Of a DNA stretch of 64,000 bases, positions 7,931 to 16,633 are shown one piece after another. Under the pieces are notes generated by a model. The model did not search any database. It was not told the DNA's origin and worked only from the letters and a program-made list of their open reading frames with translations. The stretch is taken from contig NZ_MLCE01000002.1 of the NCBI RefSeq assembly GCF_002300165.1, positions 195,447 to 259,446 on the forward strand. Direction: 5' to 3'. The stretch comes from Streptomyces sp. Tue6028. GTDB lineage: Bacteria > Actinomycetota > Actinomycetes > Streptomycetales > Streptomycetaceae. A program made the position numbers and the translations under genes. How positions within the stretch are numbered: the first letter of the stretch is position 1; each line of letters opens with the position of its first letter.

Positions 7931-10009
7931 ATGATCTCCACCCTCCTGTCCCAGTACCCCCATGGGCCGGACGGTGACCCCACCCCACGTCTCGCGTACG
8001 GCGCCGACTACAACCCCGAGCAGTGGCCGCGCGAGGTGTGGCAGGACGACATCCGGCTGATGCAGGAGGCCGGCGTCAACATCGTCTCCGTGGGGATCTT
8101 CTCCTGGGCACGCATCCAGCCGGCGGAGGACGCGTGGGACTTCGCCTGGCTGGACGACGTGATGGACCTGCTGCACGCGGGCGGCATAGGCGTCGACCTG
8201 GCCACCGCCACGGCGTCCCCGCCGCCGTGGCTCACCGCGGCGCACCCGGAGATCCTCCCGGTGACCGCGTCCGGTGAGACGGTGTGGCCGGGCGCGCGGC
8301 AGCACTGGCGGCCCACCTCGCCCGTCTTCCGCACCCACGCGCTGCGCCTGGTGCGGAAGATGGCCGAGCGGTACGCGCACCACCCCGCGCTGGTGGCCTG
8401 GCACGTCTCCAACGAGCTGGGCTGCCACAACGTCTACGACTTCTCGGACGACGCCGCCCGCGCCTTCCGCGACTGGCTGCGCGTCCGCTACACGACCCTC
8501 GACGGGCTCAACCACGCCTGGGGCACGGCGTTCTGGTCGCAGCGGTACAGCGACTGGGAGCAGATCCTGCCGCCCCGGCTTGCCGCCTCCCACCCCAACC
8601 CCACGCAGCAGCTGGACTTCAAGCGGTTCTCGTCCGACGCGCTGAAGGACTACCTGCGCGCGGAGCGGGACGTGCTGCGGGAGATCACCCCGGACGTCCC
8701 CGTGACCACGAACTTCATGGTCATGGGCGGCACCAAGGGCATGAACTACGCCGACTGGGCCGACGAGATCGACTTCGTCTCCAACGACCACTACGTGGTG
8801 CCCGATCCGCAGGACCGGGACGAACTGTCCTTCTCCGCCAACCTCGTCAGCGGCATCTCCGGCGGACGCCCGTGGTTCCTGATGGAGCACTCCACGAGCG
8901 CCGTCAACTGGCAGCCCGTCAACGTGGCCAAGCGCCCCGGCGAGCTCGCGCGCGACTCGCTCCTGCACGTCGCGCACGGCGCCGACGCGGTCTGCTTCTT
9001 CCAGTGGCGCCAGTCGGCCGCGGGCGCCGAGAAGTACCACTCGGCGATGGTGCCGCACGCCGGGCCCGACAGCGACGTGTTCCGTGCGGTGACCGGGCTC
9101 GGCCGGACCCTGCGGGAGCTCGCCCCGGTCGCCGGGACCACGCGGGAGCCGGCCCGGGTCGGGATCGTCTTCGACTGGGAGTCGTGGTGGGCGAGCGAGC
9201 AGGACTCGCACCCCACCTCCCTGCTCGACTACCGGCGGGAGGCCCTCGACTGGTACTCCGCCCTGCTCGCGCTCGGCGTCCGGGCGGACGTCGTCACCCC
9301 GCGCGCCGACCTCGACACGTACCAGGTCCTGATCGCCCCGGTGCTGCACGTGGTCCCCGCGGCGCTCGCCAAGCAGCTCACCCGGTACACCGAGAACGGC
9401 GGGCACCTGGTCACCACGTACTTCTCCGGAGTCGTGGACGAGAACGACCATGTGTGGCTCGGTGGTTATCCGGGCGCCCTGCGCGAGCTGCTGGGCATCC
9501 GCGTCGAGGAGTTCGGGCCGCTGCTCGACGGCGACACGGCCGACGTCCGGCTGGGTGACGAGCTGCCGGGGGAGGCCGCGGGGCGCGTCACGACGGGGAC
9601 CCTGTGGACCGACCGGATCTCGGTGGTCGACCCCGAGGTGGAGGTACTGGCGCGGTACCTCACCGGTCCCTCCGCCGACCGTCCAGCCGTCACCCGCCGC
9701 ACGCTGGGCCGGGGTTCGGCCTCGTACGTCTCCACCAGGCTCGGCCCGGACGGCCTCACCGGCCTGCTGCCCGCGCTGCTCGCCCACGCCGGGGTCGGCA
9801 GTGAACTGCCCGACGGCGCACGGGGAAAGGTCGAGCTGGCCGTGCGCCGCGACGCCGGCAGCCGCTATCTCTTCCTCGTCAACCGCACCGACGAGCCGGT
9901 GCCGGTGGCCGGGCTCACCGGAGAACCGCTGACCGACGGCGCCGAGGAGGACGGAGCGCTCGTCCTGTCCCCCAGGGGCGTCGCCGTGCTGCGGCAGCCG
10001 GCGACCTGA
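7931..10009 (+). CDS. Beta-galactosidase, glycoside hydrolase family 42
   Basis: The 692-residue enzyme has no signal peptide, so it should act in the cytoplasm on imported galactosides. The TIM-barrel domain carries the acid/base Glu162 in HVSNELGCHN and the nucleophile Glu319 in WFLMEHSTS, both at family positions. The GH42 trimerisation and beta-sandwich domains follow. The ATG at 7931 is preceded by GGAAGG; an upstream in-frame ATG lacks a good ribosome site. It lies in the same orientation as the transporter genes, 102 bp after the lipoprotein gene, and is probably cotranscribed. It most likely releases galactose from short beta-galactans. Confidence 0.95.
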   Translation: MISTLLSQYPHGPDGDPTPRLAYGADYNPEQWPREVWQDDIRLMQEAGVNIVSVGIFSWARIQPAEDAWDFAWLDDVMDLLHAGGIGVDLATATASPPPWLTAAHPEILPVTASGETVWPGARQHWRPTSPVFRTHALRLVRKMAERYAHHPALVAWHVSNELGCHNVYDFSDDAARAFRDWLRVRYTTLDGLNHAWGTAFWSQRYSDWEQILPPRLAASHPNPTQQLDFKRFSSDALKDYLRAERDVLREITPDVPVTTNFMVMGGTKGMNYADWADEIDFVSNDHYVVPDPQDRDELSFSANLVSGISGGRPWFLMEHSTSAVNWQPVNVAKRPGELARDSLLHVAHGADAVCFFQWRQSAAGAEKYHSAMVPHAGPDSDVFRAVTGLGRTLRELAPVAGTTREPARVGIVFDWESWWASEQDSHPTSLLDYRREALDWYSALLALGVRADVVTPRADLDTYQVLIAPVLHVVPAALAKQLTRYTENGGHLVTTYFSGVVDENDHVWLGGYPGALRELLGIRVEEFGPLLDGDTADVRLGDELPGEAAGRVTTGTLWTDRISVVDPEVEVLARYLTGPSADRPAVTRRTLGRGSASYVSTRLGPDGLTGLLPALLAHAGVGSELPDGARGKVELAVRRDAGSRYLFLVNRTDEPVPVAGLTGEPLTDGAEEDGALVLSPRGVAVLRQPAT

Positions 10010-10044
10010 CGACGAGGTCCGTCGCGCGGTCGCCCTCCCCTGAC

Positions 10045-10076
10045 ACCCCCGGACGGTCAGACGCCCGTCCGGGGGT
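10045..10076 (+). terminator. Hairpin terminator after the GH42 gene
   Basis: A perfect 11-bp stem (10045-10055 with 10066-10076) and a 10-base loop lie 35 bp after the GH42 stop. There is no long T tract, as is usual in Streptomyces. Confidence 0.75.
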
Positions 10077-10080
10077 CGTT

Positions 10081-10108
10081 CCGCCGTGCCCCGCGCGGGG
10101 CACGGCGG
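10081..10108. repeat. 28-bp perfect palindrome without loop
   Basis: CCGCCGTGCCCCGC (10081-10094) is followed directly by its exact reverse complement (10095-10108). It lies four bases after the terminator and 37 bp upstream of the GH30 start codon, inside the likely 5' leader. It could be a cruciform or hairpin, a second terminator, or a regulator site. Confidence 0.9.
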
Positions 10109-10145
10109 TGCACCGAAACGTCGATCGACGAGTTGGGAGCACACA

Positions 10146-12209
10146 TTGGCACGCCGTACCCGCACAAGACGGCTTCTGGGAACCATCTCCGTCACCGCCC
10201 TGGCCACCGGGGCAACCCTGCTCTCCGCCCCGCCGACACAGGCGGAGACCTCCGCGGCGGCCCAGGCTGCCGTCACCGTCCGGCCCGATCCGTCCTACAA
10301 GGAGCAGAGCTTCGAGGGCTGGGGCACCAGCCTCGTCTGGTTCGCCAACGCCACCGGCGACTACCCGCCGGAGATCCGCGAGAAGCTGGCGAAGCTGCTC
10401 TTCGACGACGACGGCCTCGCGCTCAACATCGCCCGGTACAACATAGGCGGCGGCAACGCCCCCGATGTCCAGGACTACCTGCGTGCCGGCGGGGCCGTCG
10501 ACGGCTGGTGGAAGGCACCGGAGGGCACCACCCGCACGGACACCGACTGGTGGAGCGCCGACGACGCGGCCGACTGGAACCCGGACGCCGACGCCACACA
10601 GCGCTGGTGGGTGGACCGGATCAAGAAGGACATCGACCACTGGGAGACGTTCAGCAACTCCCCGCCCTGGTTCATGACGAAGAGCGGCTACGTCTCGGGC
10701 GGGTTCGACGCCAACGCGGACCAGCTCAAGGAGGAGTCCGTCGACGACTTCGCCGCCTACCTGGCGGGGGCGACCGCACGGCTGGAGAAGGCGCACCACA
10801 TCAAGGTCGACACCCTCGACCCGTTCAACGAGCCCAACACCGGTTACTGGAGCACACGGCTGGGCGCGGACGGCAAGCCGGTCGGCGGCCGTCAGGAAGG
10901 CGCCCACATCGGGCCGGAGCTCCAGCAGAAGGTGATCCGGGCACTGGCCCCGGCCCTGAAGGCCGCGAGGACGGGCACGAAGATCTCGGCGATGGACGAG
11001 ACCAACCCCGGCTTGTTCACGCAGAACTGGAACACCTACCCGCAGGACGTCCGCTCGCTGGTCGGCCGGATGAACGTGCACACCTACGGCACGGGTGGGC
11101 GCACCAGTGTCCGAGACCTGGCCAAGGCGGCGGACAAGCCGCTGTGGATGAGCGAGGTCGAGGGCGACTGGGGCGACGGACAGAGCTTCACGGACATGCG
11201 GCCCGGTCTCGGCCTGGCCCAGCAGATGGTCGACGACCTGCGCGAACTCGAGCCGCGCGCCTGGGTGTTCTGGCAGCCCGTCGAGGACTACGACAACATG
11301 AAGCCGGGCGGGGAGTCGGCCGAGGGCGGCAACTGGGGCAGTATCCAGGTCCCGTTCAGCTGCACCTCGGCGGACACCCTGGAGACGTGCCCGGTCCGCA
11401 CGAACACCAAGTTCGACACGGCCCGCAATTTCACCCACTACATCAAGCCGGGAGACCGGCTCGTCAAGACCGACGACAGGTCCAGCGCCGCCGCTGTGTC
11501 GAAGAGCGGCAACGCGGCGACCGTCGTCCACGTCAACAGCTCCATCGACTCGCGTACGGTGACGATCGACCTGTCCGGGTTCGGTCACATCGCGGGCAAC
11601 GCGGCGGTCACTCCCGTCGTGACGAGCTCCGAGGGCAAGCTGGTCCGCGGGACGCCGGTCCGGGTCACCGGGCGGCAGGCGACCTTCACCGTGCCCGCCC
11701 AGTCGGTGACGTCGTTCCTCGTCAAGGGCGTGTCCGGGGTGGCCGAGGACGCGGCCCTGCTGCGCGAGGGCCGCGCCTACGAGCTGACCGGTGTGCAGAG
11801 CGGCAAGGACCTGACCGTCGCGGACGACGGCACCAAGCTCGTCATCAGGTCCGCGGGCGCGGGGCCGGTCGACGCGGGACAGCGGTGGCGGCTGCTCCGG
11901 GTCACCGGTGACACCGGCAGCCGGCAGCGTTATGTGTTCGCCGACGCGGCCGGGGGCAGGCGGCTGGCCGTGCGGGACGGAGCACCGGTGGTGGAGGCGG
12001 ACGGCGGTCCGCGCGACAGGGCCACGCAGTGGATCATGTCGACCACCGGCGACGGCACGTGGACGTTGGTGAACGCGGCCACCGGCGGGCTGCTGGAGGT
12101 GGGCGGCCAGGCCACCGCCGAAGGGTCAGCGGTCACGATATGGACGCCCAACTCCGGTGCCAACCAGCGGTGGAGGATCACTGATGTGACGGATCATCAG
12201 GCTTCGTAG
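10146..12209 (+). CDS. Secreted GH30 glycanase with ricin-type lectin domain (probable endo-beta-1,6-galactanase)
   Basis: The 687-residue secreted enzyme starts at a TTG preceded by GGGAG; a basic signal peptide ends near TQA/ET (residue 33). The GH30 catalytic domain shows the acid/base Glu229 in DPFNEPNTGYW and the nucleophile Glu337 in WMSEVEGDWG. A beta-sandwich follows (about 435-530). A ricin B-type beta-trefoil lectin ends the protein (about 540-687), with QRW motifs at its repeats. This architecture and the flanking GH42 and importer match Streptomyces endo-beta-1,6-galactanases acting on arabinogalactan side chains. The exact linkage specificity is inferred, and other GH30 activities are possible. 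Confidence 0.87.
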   Translation: MARRTRTRRLLGTISVTALATGATLLSAPPTQAETSAAAQAAVTVRPDPSYKEQSFEGWGTSLVWFANATGDYPPEIREKLAKLLFDDDGLALNIARYNIGGGNAPDVQDYLRAGGAVDGWWKAPEGTTRTDTDWWSADDAADWNPDADATQRWWVDRIKKDIDHWETFSNSPPWFMTKSGYVSGGFDANADQLKEESVDDFAAYLAGATARLEKAHHIKVDTLDPFNEPNTGYWSTRLGADGKPVGGRQEGAHIGPELQQKVIRALAPALKAARTGTKISAMDETNPGLFTQNWNTYPQDVRSLVGRMNVHTYGTGGRTSVRDLAKAADKPLWMSEVEGDWGDGQSFTDMRPGLGLAQQMVDDLRELEPRAWVFWQPVEDYDNMKPGGESAEGGNWGSIQVPFSCTSADTLETCPVRTNTKFDTARNFTHYIKPGDRLVKTDDRSSAAAVSKSGNAATVVHVNSSIDSRTVTIDLSGFGHIAGNAAVTPVVTSSEGKLVRGTPVRVTGRQATFTVPAQSVTSFLVKGVSGVAEDAALLREGRAYELTGVQSGKDLTVADDGTKLVIRSAGAGPVDAGQRWRLLRVTGDTGSRQRYVFADAAGGRRLAVRDGAPVVEADGGPRDRATQWIMSTTGDGTWTLVNAATGGLLEVGGQATAEGSAVTIWTPNSGANQRWRITDVTDHQAS

Positions 12210-12241
12210 GGCTCGCTGTCCCGTCCCCCTTCGCCCGTGCG

Positions 12242-12268
12242 TGTGCCCGCCCTCTCGGGGCGGGCACA
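12242..12268. terminator. Bidirectional hairpin between converging genes
   Basis: An 11-bp perfect stem (12242-12252 with 12258-12268) with a 5-base loop lies between the GH30 gene and the converging hydrolase gene. It is likely to serve both. Confidence 0.8.
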
Positions 12269-12301
12269 TCGGCGTTCGCGGGATGCCGGGACCGCTGGTC
12301 G

Positions 12302-13135
12302 TCAGGGCGTTGCGGAGGTGCCGGGGTGCTCGATGGCCGCGACGAAGGCGGCGATGTCGGCGACCACGCGCTCGGGCTGTTCCCAGTGGACGGCATGGCC
12401 CGTCCCCTCGTAGGCGAGCAGGCGTGATCCGTGGATGGCGTCGAGGATCGTCTGCTGATCCTCGCGGGGCAGGATCCCGTCCTGCTCTCCCCAGATGACG
12501 AGCGTGGGCACCAGGATGCCCGCGAGGGTGGCGCGGAGATCGGCCTGCAGCAGACCCTCCAGGGTCTCCTTCCAGACGTGCGCGGGAACTTTGAGGTTCT
12601 CCTCGACCATGGTCTCGACGAGTCCCCGGGCGACCGGGCGGTCCCCGACGGCCGCGGCCATGAAGGCCTCGACGACATCGCGTGGCACCGGATCCGACAG
12701 CCCCCGCACGCTCTCCCGCATCGCGTCGACCGCCGGCTTGTCCGCGAGCGTCGCCGGCACACCGAGCAGCACCAGCCCGGAGATCCGGTCGGGGTGGCTG
12801 CCCGCGACGATGCGGGCCGGCACGCCTCCGCCGTCGGCGCCGACGAGGACGGCGCTCGGGATGTCCGCGGCGTCGAGGAAGGCCACGAGGTCTGCGGCGT
12901 AGTCCTCGGGCGCGTACCCGGTGGCAGGGCGGTCGGCGTCGCCGTGGCCGCGCTGGGTGGGCGCGTATCCGTACAGCGACGCCGGCAGACGCCGCAACAG
13001 CGGCTCGAAGGACCACCAGGAGTCGGCCAGCCCGTGGACGAAGACGACCGGTGTGCCCCCGGGGTACCCGGCCTCGGCGTACGGGAGGGTGAGTCCGTCG
13101 CGCAGCTGCGCTGACTTCAGGGAGATCACGGTCAC
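12302..13135 (-). CDS. Alpha/beta-hydrolase with aspartate at the nucleophile position
   Basis: The 277-residue alpha/beta-hydrolase has the HG oxyanion-hole motif (VFVHGLAD, about residues 30-37). At the nucleophile elbow the usual G-x-S-x-G is GADGG, so Asp replaces Ser. Catalytic Asp (WGEQDG) and His (GTGHAVHW) are present. An Asp nucleophile is the rule in epoxide hydrolases and haloalkane/haloacetate dehalogenases, so an ester hydrolase is less likely. The GTG start overlaps the TGA of the upstream hydrolase gene (GTGA), so the two are translationally coupled. A second GTG two codons later is an alternative. Confidence 0.88.
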   Translation of the reverse strand: MTVISLKSAQLRDGLTLPYAEAGYPGGTPVVFVHGLADSWWSFEPLLRRLPASLYGYAPTQRGHGDADRPATGYAPEDYAADLVAFLDAADIPSAVLVGADGGGVPARIVAGSHPDRISGLVLLGVPATLADKPAVDAMRESVRGLSDPVPRDVVEAFMAAAVGDRPVARGLVETMVEENLKVPAHVWKETLEGLLQADLRATLAGILVPTLVIWGEQDGILPREDQQTILDAIHGSRLLAYEGTGHAVHWEQPERVVADIAAFVAAIEHPGTSATP

Positions 13136-13986
13136 GGCGTGCTGCCTCCTTCCGCCCGTCCGCCCGGAGCCGGCAGCCGGGAGATGAAGCGGGTGAGCGC
13201 GTCGACGTACTGCTCCGGGTGGGTGACGTGGGGGATGTGTCCCGCCCCTTCGAGGACCTGGCACCGCGCCTGTGGCACGACCGCCGCCAGCCGGTCGAGG
13301 ACCTTCGCCGTCCAGGCCGGGCTCTCGGAACCCCGGCTCAGCAGCAGCGGTACGGAGCAGCGGGCGAGGCCGTCGAGATCCAGGGTCGCCCAGCCGGGGT
13401 CGGACTGTTCGTCCAGCCAGGTGGGCGCGTTGTGCACGAACGTCTCGCGCACTTCGCCGGGCAGCCGGTCCCACATGCCCGGCCCGAGGGCGACCTCCTC
13501 CACGAACAGCCAAGCGGCCTGCTCGTACTCGCCGTTGCGCAGATGGTCGAGGGTGGCGTCGACCGAGGCCTGGGTCGGGCGGAGTTCCGCCATGGCGTCC
13601 TGATCGTCGGCGACGATCGCGAAGAGCGGGGGTTCGTGGGCGGTGACGCTCCGGAACAGTCCGGGGCTGCGTGTGGCCAGGCCCAGCGTGATCGAGGCCC
13701 CGAAGGAGTTGCCCGCCACATGCGCGGACGCCCCCGCCACCTGCTCGATCACGGCCGCGAGGTCGTCCTCGTCCTCCCGCCGGGTGCCCTGACCCGGTGC
13801 CGCCTCGCTGCGGCCGTGGCCCCGCCGGTCGTAGGTGATCACCCGGAACGACGCGCGGGCGTCGGCGTCGATGGCCGGCCGCCACGACATGTGGTCGTTC
13901 CAGGAGCCGTGCACCAGGACGAGCGGGTCGCCCTCCCCGACGACCTGGTAGTGGATGCCCAGGTCGCCCGAGTGAAGAAGCGGCAT
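13132..13986 (-). CDS. Alpha/beta-hydrolase
   Basis: The 284-residue alpha/beta-hydrolase has a standard elbow, GNSFG, with nucleophile Ser. The oxyanion-hole HG lies in LVLVHGSWNDH, and a late GAGHIPHV carries the catalytic His. The TYDRRGHGRS segment is typical of the esterase/lactonase/peroxidase-like branch. The ATG at 13986 has GAGGAG at good spacing and was preferred to an upstream ATG that would add 44 atypical residues. The gene overlaps the downstream Asp-type hydrolase by 4 bp. The substrate is unknown. Paired hydrolases in one operon may act on one substrate in sequence. Confidence 0.88.
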   Translation of the reverse strand: MPLLHSGDLGIHYQVVGEGDPLVLVHGSWNDHMSWRPAIDADARASFRVITYDRRGHGRSEAAPGQGTRREDEDDLAAVIEQVAGASAHVAGNSFGASITLGLATRSPGLFRSVTAHEPPLFAIVADDQDAMAELRPTQASVDATLDHLRNGEYEQAAWLFVEEVALGPGMWDRLPGEVRETFVHNAPTWLDEQSDPGWATLDLDGLARCSVPLLLSRGSESPAWTAKVLDRLAAVVPQARCQVLEGAGHIPHVTHPEQYVDALTRFISRLPAPGGRAEGGSTP

Positions 13987-14154
13987 GCCGTGACTCCTCA
14001 GCGCGTCCGGGGATGACAGGGCTGCGGGCCGGCCCGCCATACGGTTGCCCCCAGTGTCCGCCGGGACGTGTGCGGCGTCGCCCCCGCGTCGGACATACGG
14101 GCTAACACCTGGGCTCACCCGCCGGTCGCGGCGTCCGTTAGGGTGTGCGTCGTA

Positions 14155-14234
14155 CCGGACACGGGGTGCCCCGATCGAGGGCTGAGATCACACCCGTCGA
14201 ACCTGAACCAGTTCGTACTGGCGGAGGGATGTCT
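14155..14234 (+). promoter_or_regulatory. TPP riboswitch (THI element)
   Basis: The conserved core is present in order: CGGGGTGCC, GGGCTGAGATCACACCC, GTCGAACCTGAACCAGTTCG, then GGCGGAGGGATGTC. These are the pyrimidine- and pyrophosphate-sensor helices of the thiamine pyrophosphate riboswitch. The GGAGGG at 14223-14228 is both part of the element's 3' strand and the ribosome site of the permease gene starting at 14237. Control is therefore probably at translation initiation: TPP binding would hide the site. Confidence 0.96.
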
Positions 14235-14236
14235 TC

Positions 14237-15652
14237 ATGCCATTGGCGCATGTTTCCGGCGGGCTGCCCGCCGACGGCCGGCCGGCCGTCTTCGACGGCA
14301 GGATGCCGGCCGCTCCCGGTGACCTGAGGGTCGAGGGACACGGAATCGAGCCGGTCCCCGAGGGGAACCGGTACGGCGGGGCCGGACGGCTGTTCACGGT
14401 GTGGTTCGCCCCCAATCTGACCATGACGGGTGTGTTCACCGGGACCATCGGCGTCGCGCTCGGCCTGGACTTCGGCACCGCGCTCGCCGCGGTCGTCCTG
14501 GGCACCGTGCTCGGCGCCCTGCCCACCGCGTATCTGAGCACCTGGGGCGGCCTCACCGGGACCGGCCAACTCCCCCTGGCACGGCTGGCCTTCGGCCGTG
14601 CCGTGGCGCTGCCCGGCATCCTGCAGTGGGTGTCGTCGGTGGCCTGGGACGCGCTGATCGGGCTGTTCGGCGGGGACGCGCTGGCCCGTCTGTGCGGCTG
14701 GCCGTTCTGGGTCGGAGTGCTGGTCATGATGGCCGCGCAGGGCGCCCTGGGCGTCCTGGGGTACGAGGCGATCCACCGCCTCCAGATCGTCATGACCTTC
14801 GTGCTCGCCGCCTCGTTCGCGGTCATCGCCTGGCGGATGCTGGACGGAGTCCACCCCGCCTCGACGGGTGCGGCGGTGGGCGCCGACCGTGCGGGCGCGT
14901 TCGTGCTGACCAGCACCATCGCGCTGAGCCTCGCCCTGTCCTGGGCGCCGTACGCGACGGACTTCAGCCGGTATCTGCCGCGGGGCACCTCCCGTCCGCG
15001 CATGTTCTGGTGCACGCTGCTGGGTCTCGTGGTGTCGTTCGTGGCCGTGCAGGCCCTCGGACTGTGGGGCGCGTCCGTGCTCACGGACCAGACCGCCGCG
15101 GGCGTCGACGAGTTGCTGGGCGGCGGGGCCGCCGGCGCGTTCGGACTGCTGGCGGTGGCGCTGGCCGCGGTGTGCAGCAACGCGATGAACGACTACAGCG
15201 GTTCGCTGGCCCTGCAGACCGTGGGGGTGCGTGTGCCCCGCCCGGTGGCCGCCGCACTCGCCGCCGTGCTCGGCTTCCCGCTGGTGCTGTGGATGCACGC
15301 GGCCGACACCACCACGCGGTTCCAGAACGTGCTGTTGTTCGTCGGCTACTGGATCCCCGGGTTCGTCGCGATCGTCGTCGTGGACTGGGTCGCACGGGCC
15401 CGCGCCCGCGGCGGTGCCGCGTTCGACGTCACCGCCGAGGCGTCGCTGCCGCGGCCGGCCCGGCCCGCACTGCTGGCGTTCGTCGCCGCGTTCGCCGCGG
15501 CCGTCCCGTTCATGGACACCGGCCTGTACGTGGGTCCGGTCGCCGAAGCGCTGCACGGCGCCGACCTCTCCTACTACGTGGCGTTCCTCGTCGCGCTCGC
15601 CGTGTACGCCCCGCTGCGGTCGCGCGGCCGCACCGCCGTTCCCGTCCGCTGA
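14237..15652 (+). CDS. cytX: NCS1-family permease, probable hydroxymethylpyrimidine transporter
   Basis: The 471-residue polytopic membrane protein has about 12 helices and belongs to the purine-cytosine permease (NCS1) family. Recognisable features are the [14 protein letters not shown] region near residue 50 and the [16 protein letters not shown] segment near 237. It lies directly behind a TPP riboswitch and ahead of thiD. That context makes it CytX, thought to import the thiamine precursor HMP, rather than a cytosine transporter. The ATG sits 8 bases after the riboswitch ribosome site. The gene symbol rests on context plus family. Confidence 0.85.
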   Translation: MPLAHVSGGLPADGRPAVFDGRMPAAPGDLRVEGHGIEPVPEGNRYGGAGRLFTVWFAPNLTMTGVFTGTIGVALGLDFGTALAAVVLGTVLGALPTAYLSTWGGLTGTGQLPLARLAFGRAVALPGILQWVSSVAWDALIGLFGGDALARLCGWPFWVGVLVMMAAQGALGVLGYEAIHRLQIVMTFVLAASFAVIAWRMLDGVHPASTGAAVGADRAGAFVLTSTIALSLALSWAPYATDFSRYLPRGTSRPRMFWCTLLGLVVSFVAVQALGLWGASVLTDQTAAGVDELLGGGAAGAFGLLAVALAAVCSNAMNDYSGSLALQTVGVRVPRPVAAALAAVLGFPLVLWMHAADTTTRFQNVLLFVGYWIPGFVAIVVVDWVARARARGGAAFDVTAEASLPRPARPALLAFVAAFAAAVPFMDTGLYVGPVAEALHGADLSYYVAFLVALAVYAPLRSRGRTAVPVR

Positions 15653-15701
15653 CGGCCCTGCCCGCCGTCCGCACACAGCACCGCTGAGAGGAGCACCCCC
15701 C

Positions 15702-16532
15702 ATGCCCCGGCCACCCCTGGTCCTGACGATCGCCGGTTCCGACTCCGGCGGTGGCGCCGGAATCCAGGCCGACCTGAAGACGATGCTGGCGCTCGGCGCG
15801 CACGGCATGAGCGTGCTCACCGCGGTCACGGCACAGAACTCGGTGGGTGTGCAGGGTGCTTGGGAACTGCCCGTGGAGGCGGTGCGCGCCCAGTACCGCA
15901 GTGTCGTCGACGACATCGGCGTACAGGCCGTGAAGACGGGGATGCTGGCGTCGCCCGGTCTGGTCACGGCGGTGGCCGAACTGCTGGCGGACGTGCCCGC
16001 TCCCGTCGTCGTCGATCCGGTCAGCGTCTCCAAGCACGGGGACCGACTGCTGGCCGACGACGCGTTGGACGCGGTGCGCGGCCGACTGCTGCCGGTGGCG
16101 ACGGTGGTGACGCCCAATCTCGACGAGGTCGCCGAGCTCACGGGCGTGACCGTGGACGACGAGGCGGGCATGCGCCGGGCGGCCGGGCGGCTGCTGGACT
16201 TCGGCCCCCGCTGGGCCCTGGTGAAGGGCGGTCATCTTCCGGGACAGGCCGTCGATCTGCTCACCGACGGGACGGAGGAGCACTGGCTGCGCGCGCCGCG
16301 GCACGACAACCGGCACACCCACGGCACGGGGTGCACCCTCGCCTCGGCGATCGCGGTGGGGCTGGCCGAGGGCCGTTCGGTGCCCGACGCCGTGCGGCAG
16401 GCCAAGGAGTACGTCACGTCGGCCATCGCGGCGGGCTTCGCGCTCGGTGCCGGCATCGGCCCCGTCGACCACGGATGGCGGCTGCGTGAGCGGCCCGCGG
16501 AACTCACCGTGCGGACAACGCCTTCACGCTGA
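15702..16532 (+). CDS. thiD: Hydroxymethylpyrimidine/phosphomethylpyrimidine kinase
   Basis: The 276-residue ribokinase-fold enzyme phosphorylates HMP and then HMP-phosphate to give HMP-PP for thiamine synthesis. Signatures are the substrate site [15 protein letters not shown] near residue 12, the VVDPVSVSK segment, and the C-terminal anion hole [21 protein letters not shown] provides a strong ribosome site upstream of the ATG. The 49-bp gap after cytX places it in the same TPP-controlled operon: import, then phosphorylation. There is no ThiE fusion, in contrast to some actinobacterial ThiD proteins. Confidence 0.95.
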   Translation: MPRPPLVLTIAGSDSGGGAGIQADLKTMLALGAHGMSVLTAVTAQNSVGVQGAWELPVEAVRAQYRSVVDDIGVQAVKTGMLASPGLVTAVAELLADVPAPVVVDPVSVSKHGDRLLADDALDAVRGRLLPVATVVTPNLDEVAELTGVTVDDEAGMRRAAGRLLDFGPRWALVKGGHLPGQAVDLLTDGTEEHWLRAPRHDNRHTHGTGCTLASAIAVGLAEGRSVPDAVRQAKEYVTSAIAAGFALGAGIGPVDHGWRLRERPAELTVRTTPSR

Positions 16533-16633
16533 ACGCCGCGGCCCCCGCCGTCCGTACTTGACCAGGAGAGCGACAGTCGACTGCTCGCCCGTCAGGTACG
16601 CGGGGACGCAGATCCGGATCCAAGGAGCACACC

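Noticed and set aside
5498..10276. 1592-residue reading frame antisense to the importer and GH42 genes
   Set aside because: It is the mirror of GC-biased codons in well-supported genes, contains no recognisable domain and is Arg/Gly/Val-biased throughout.
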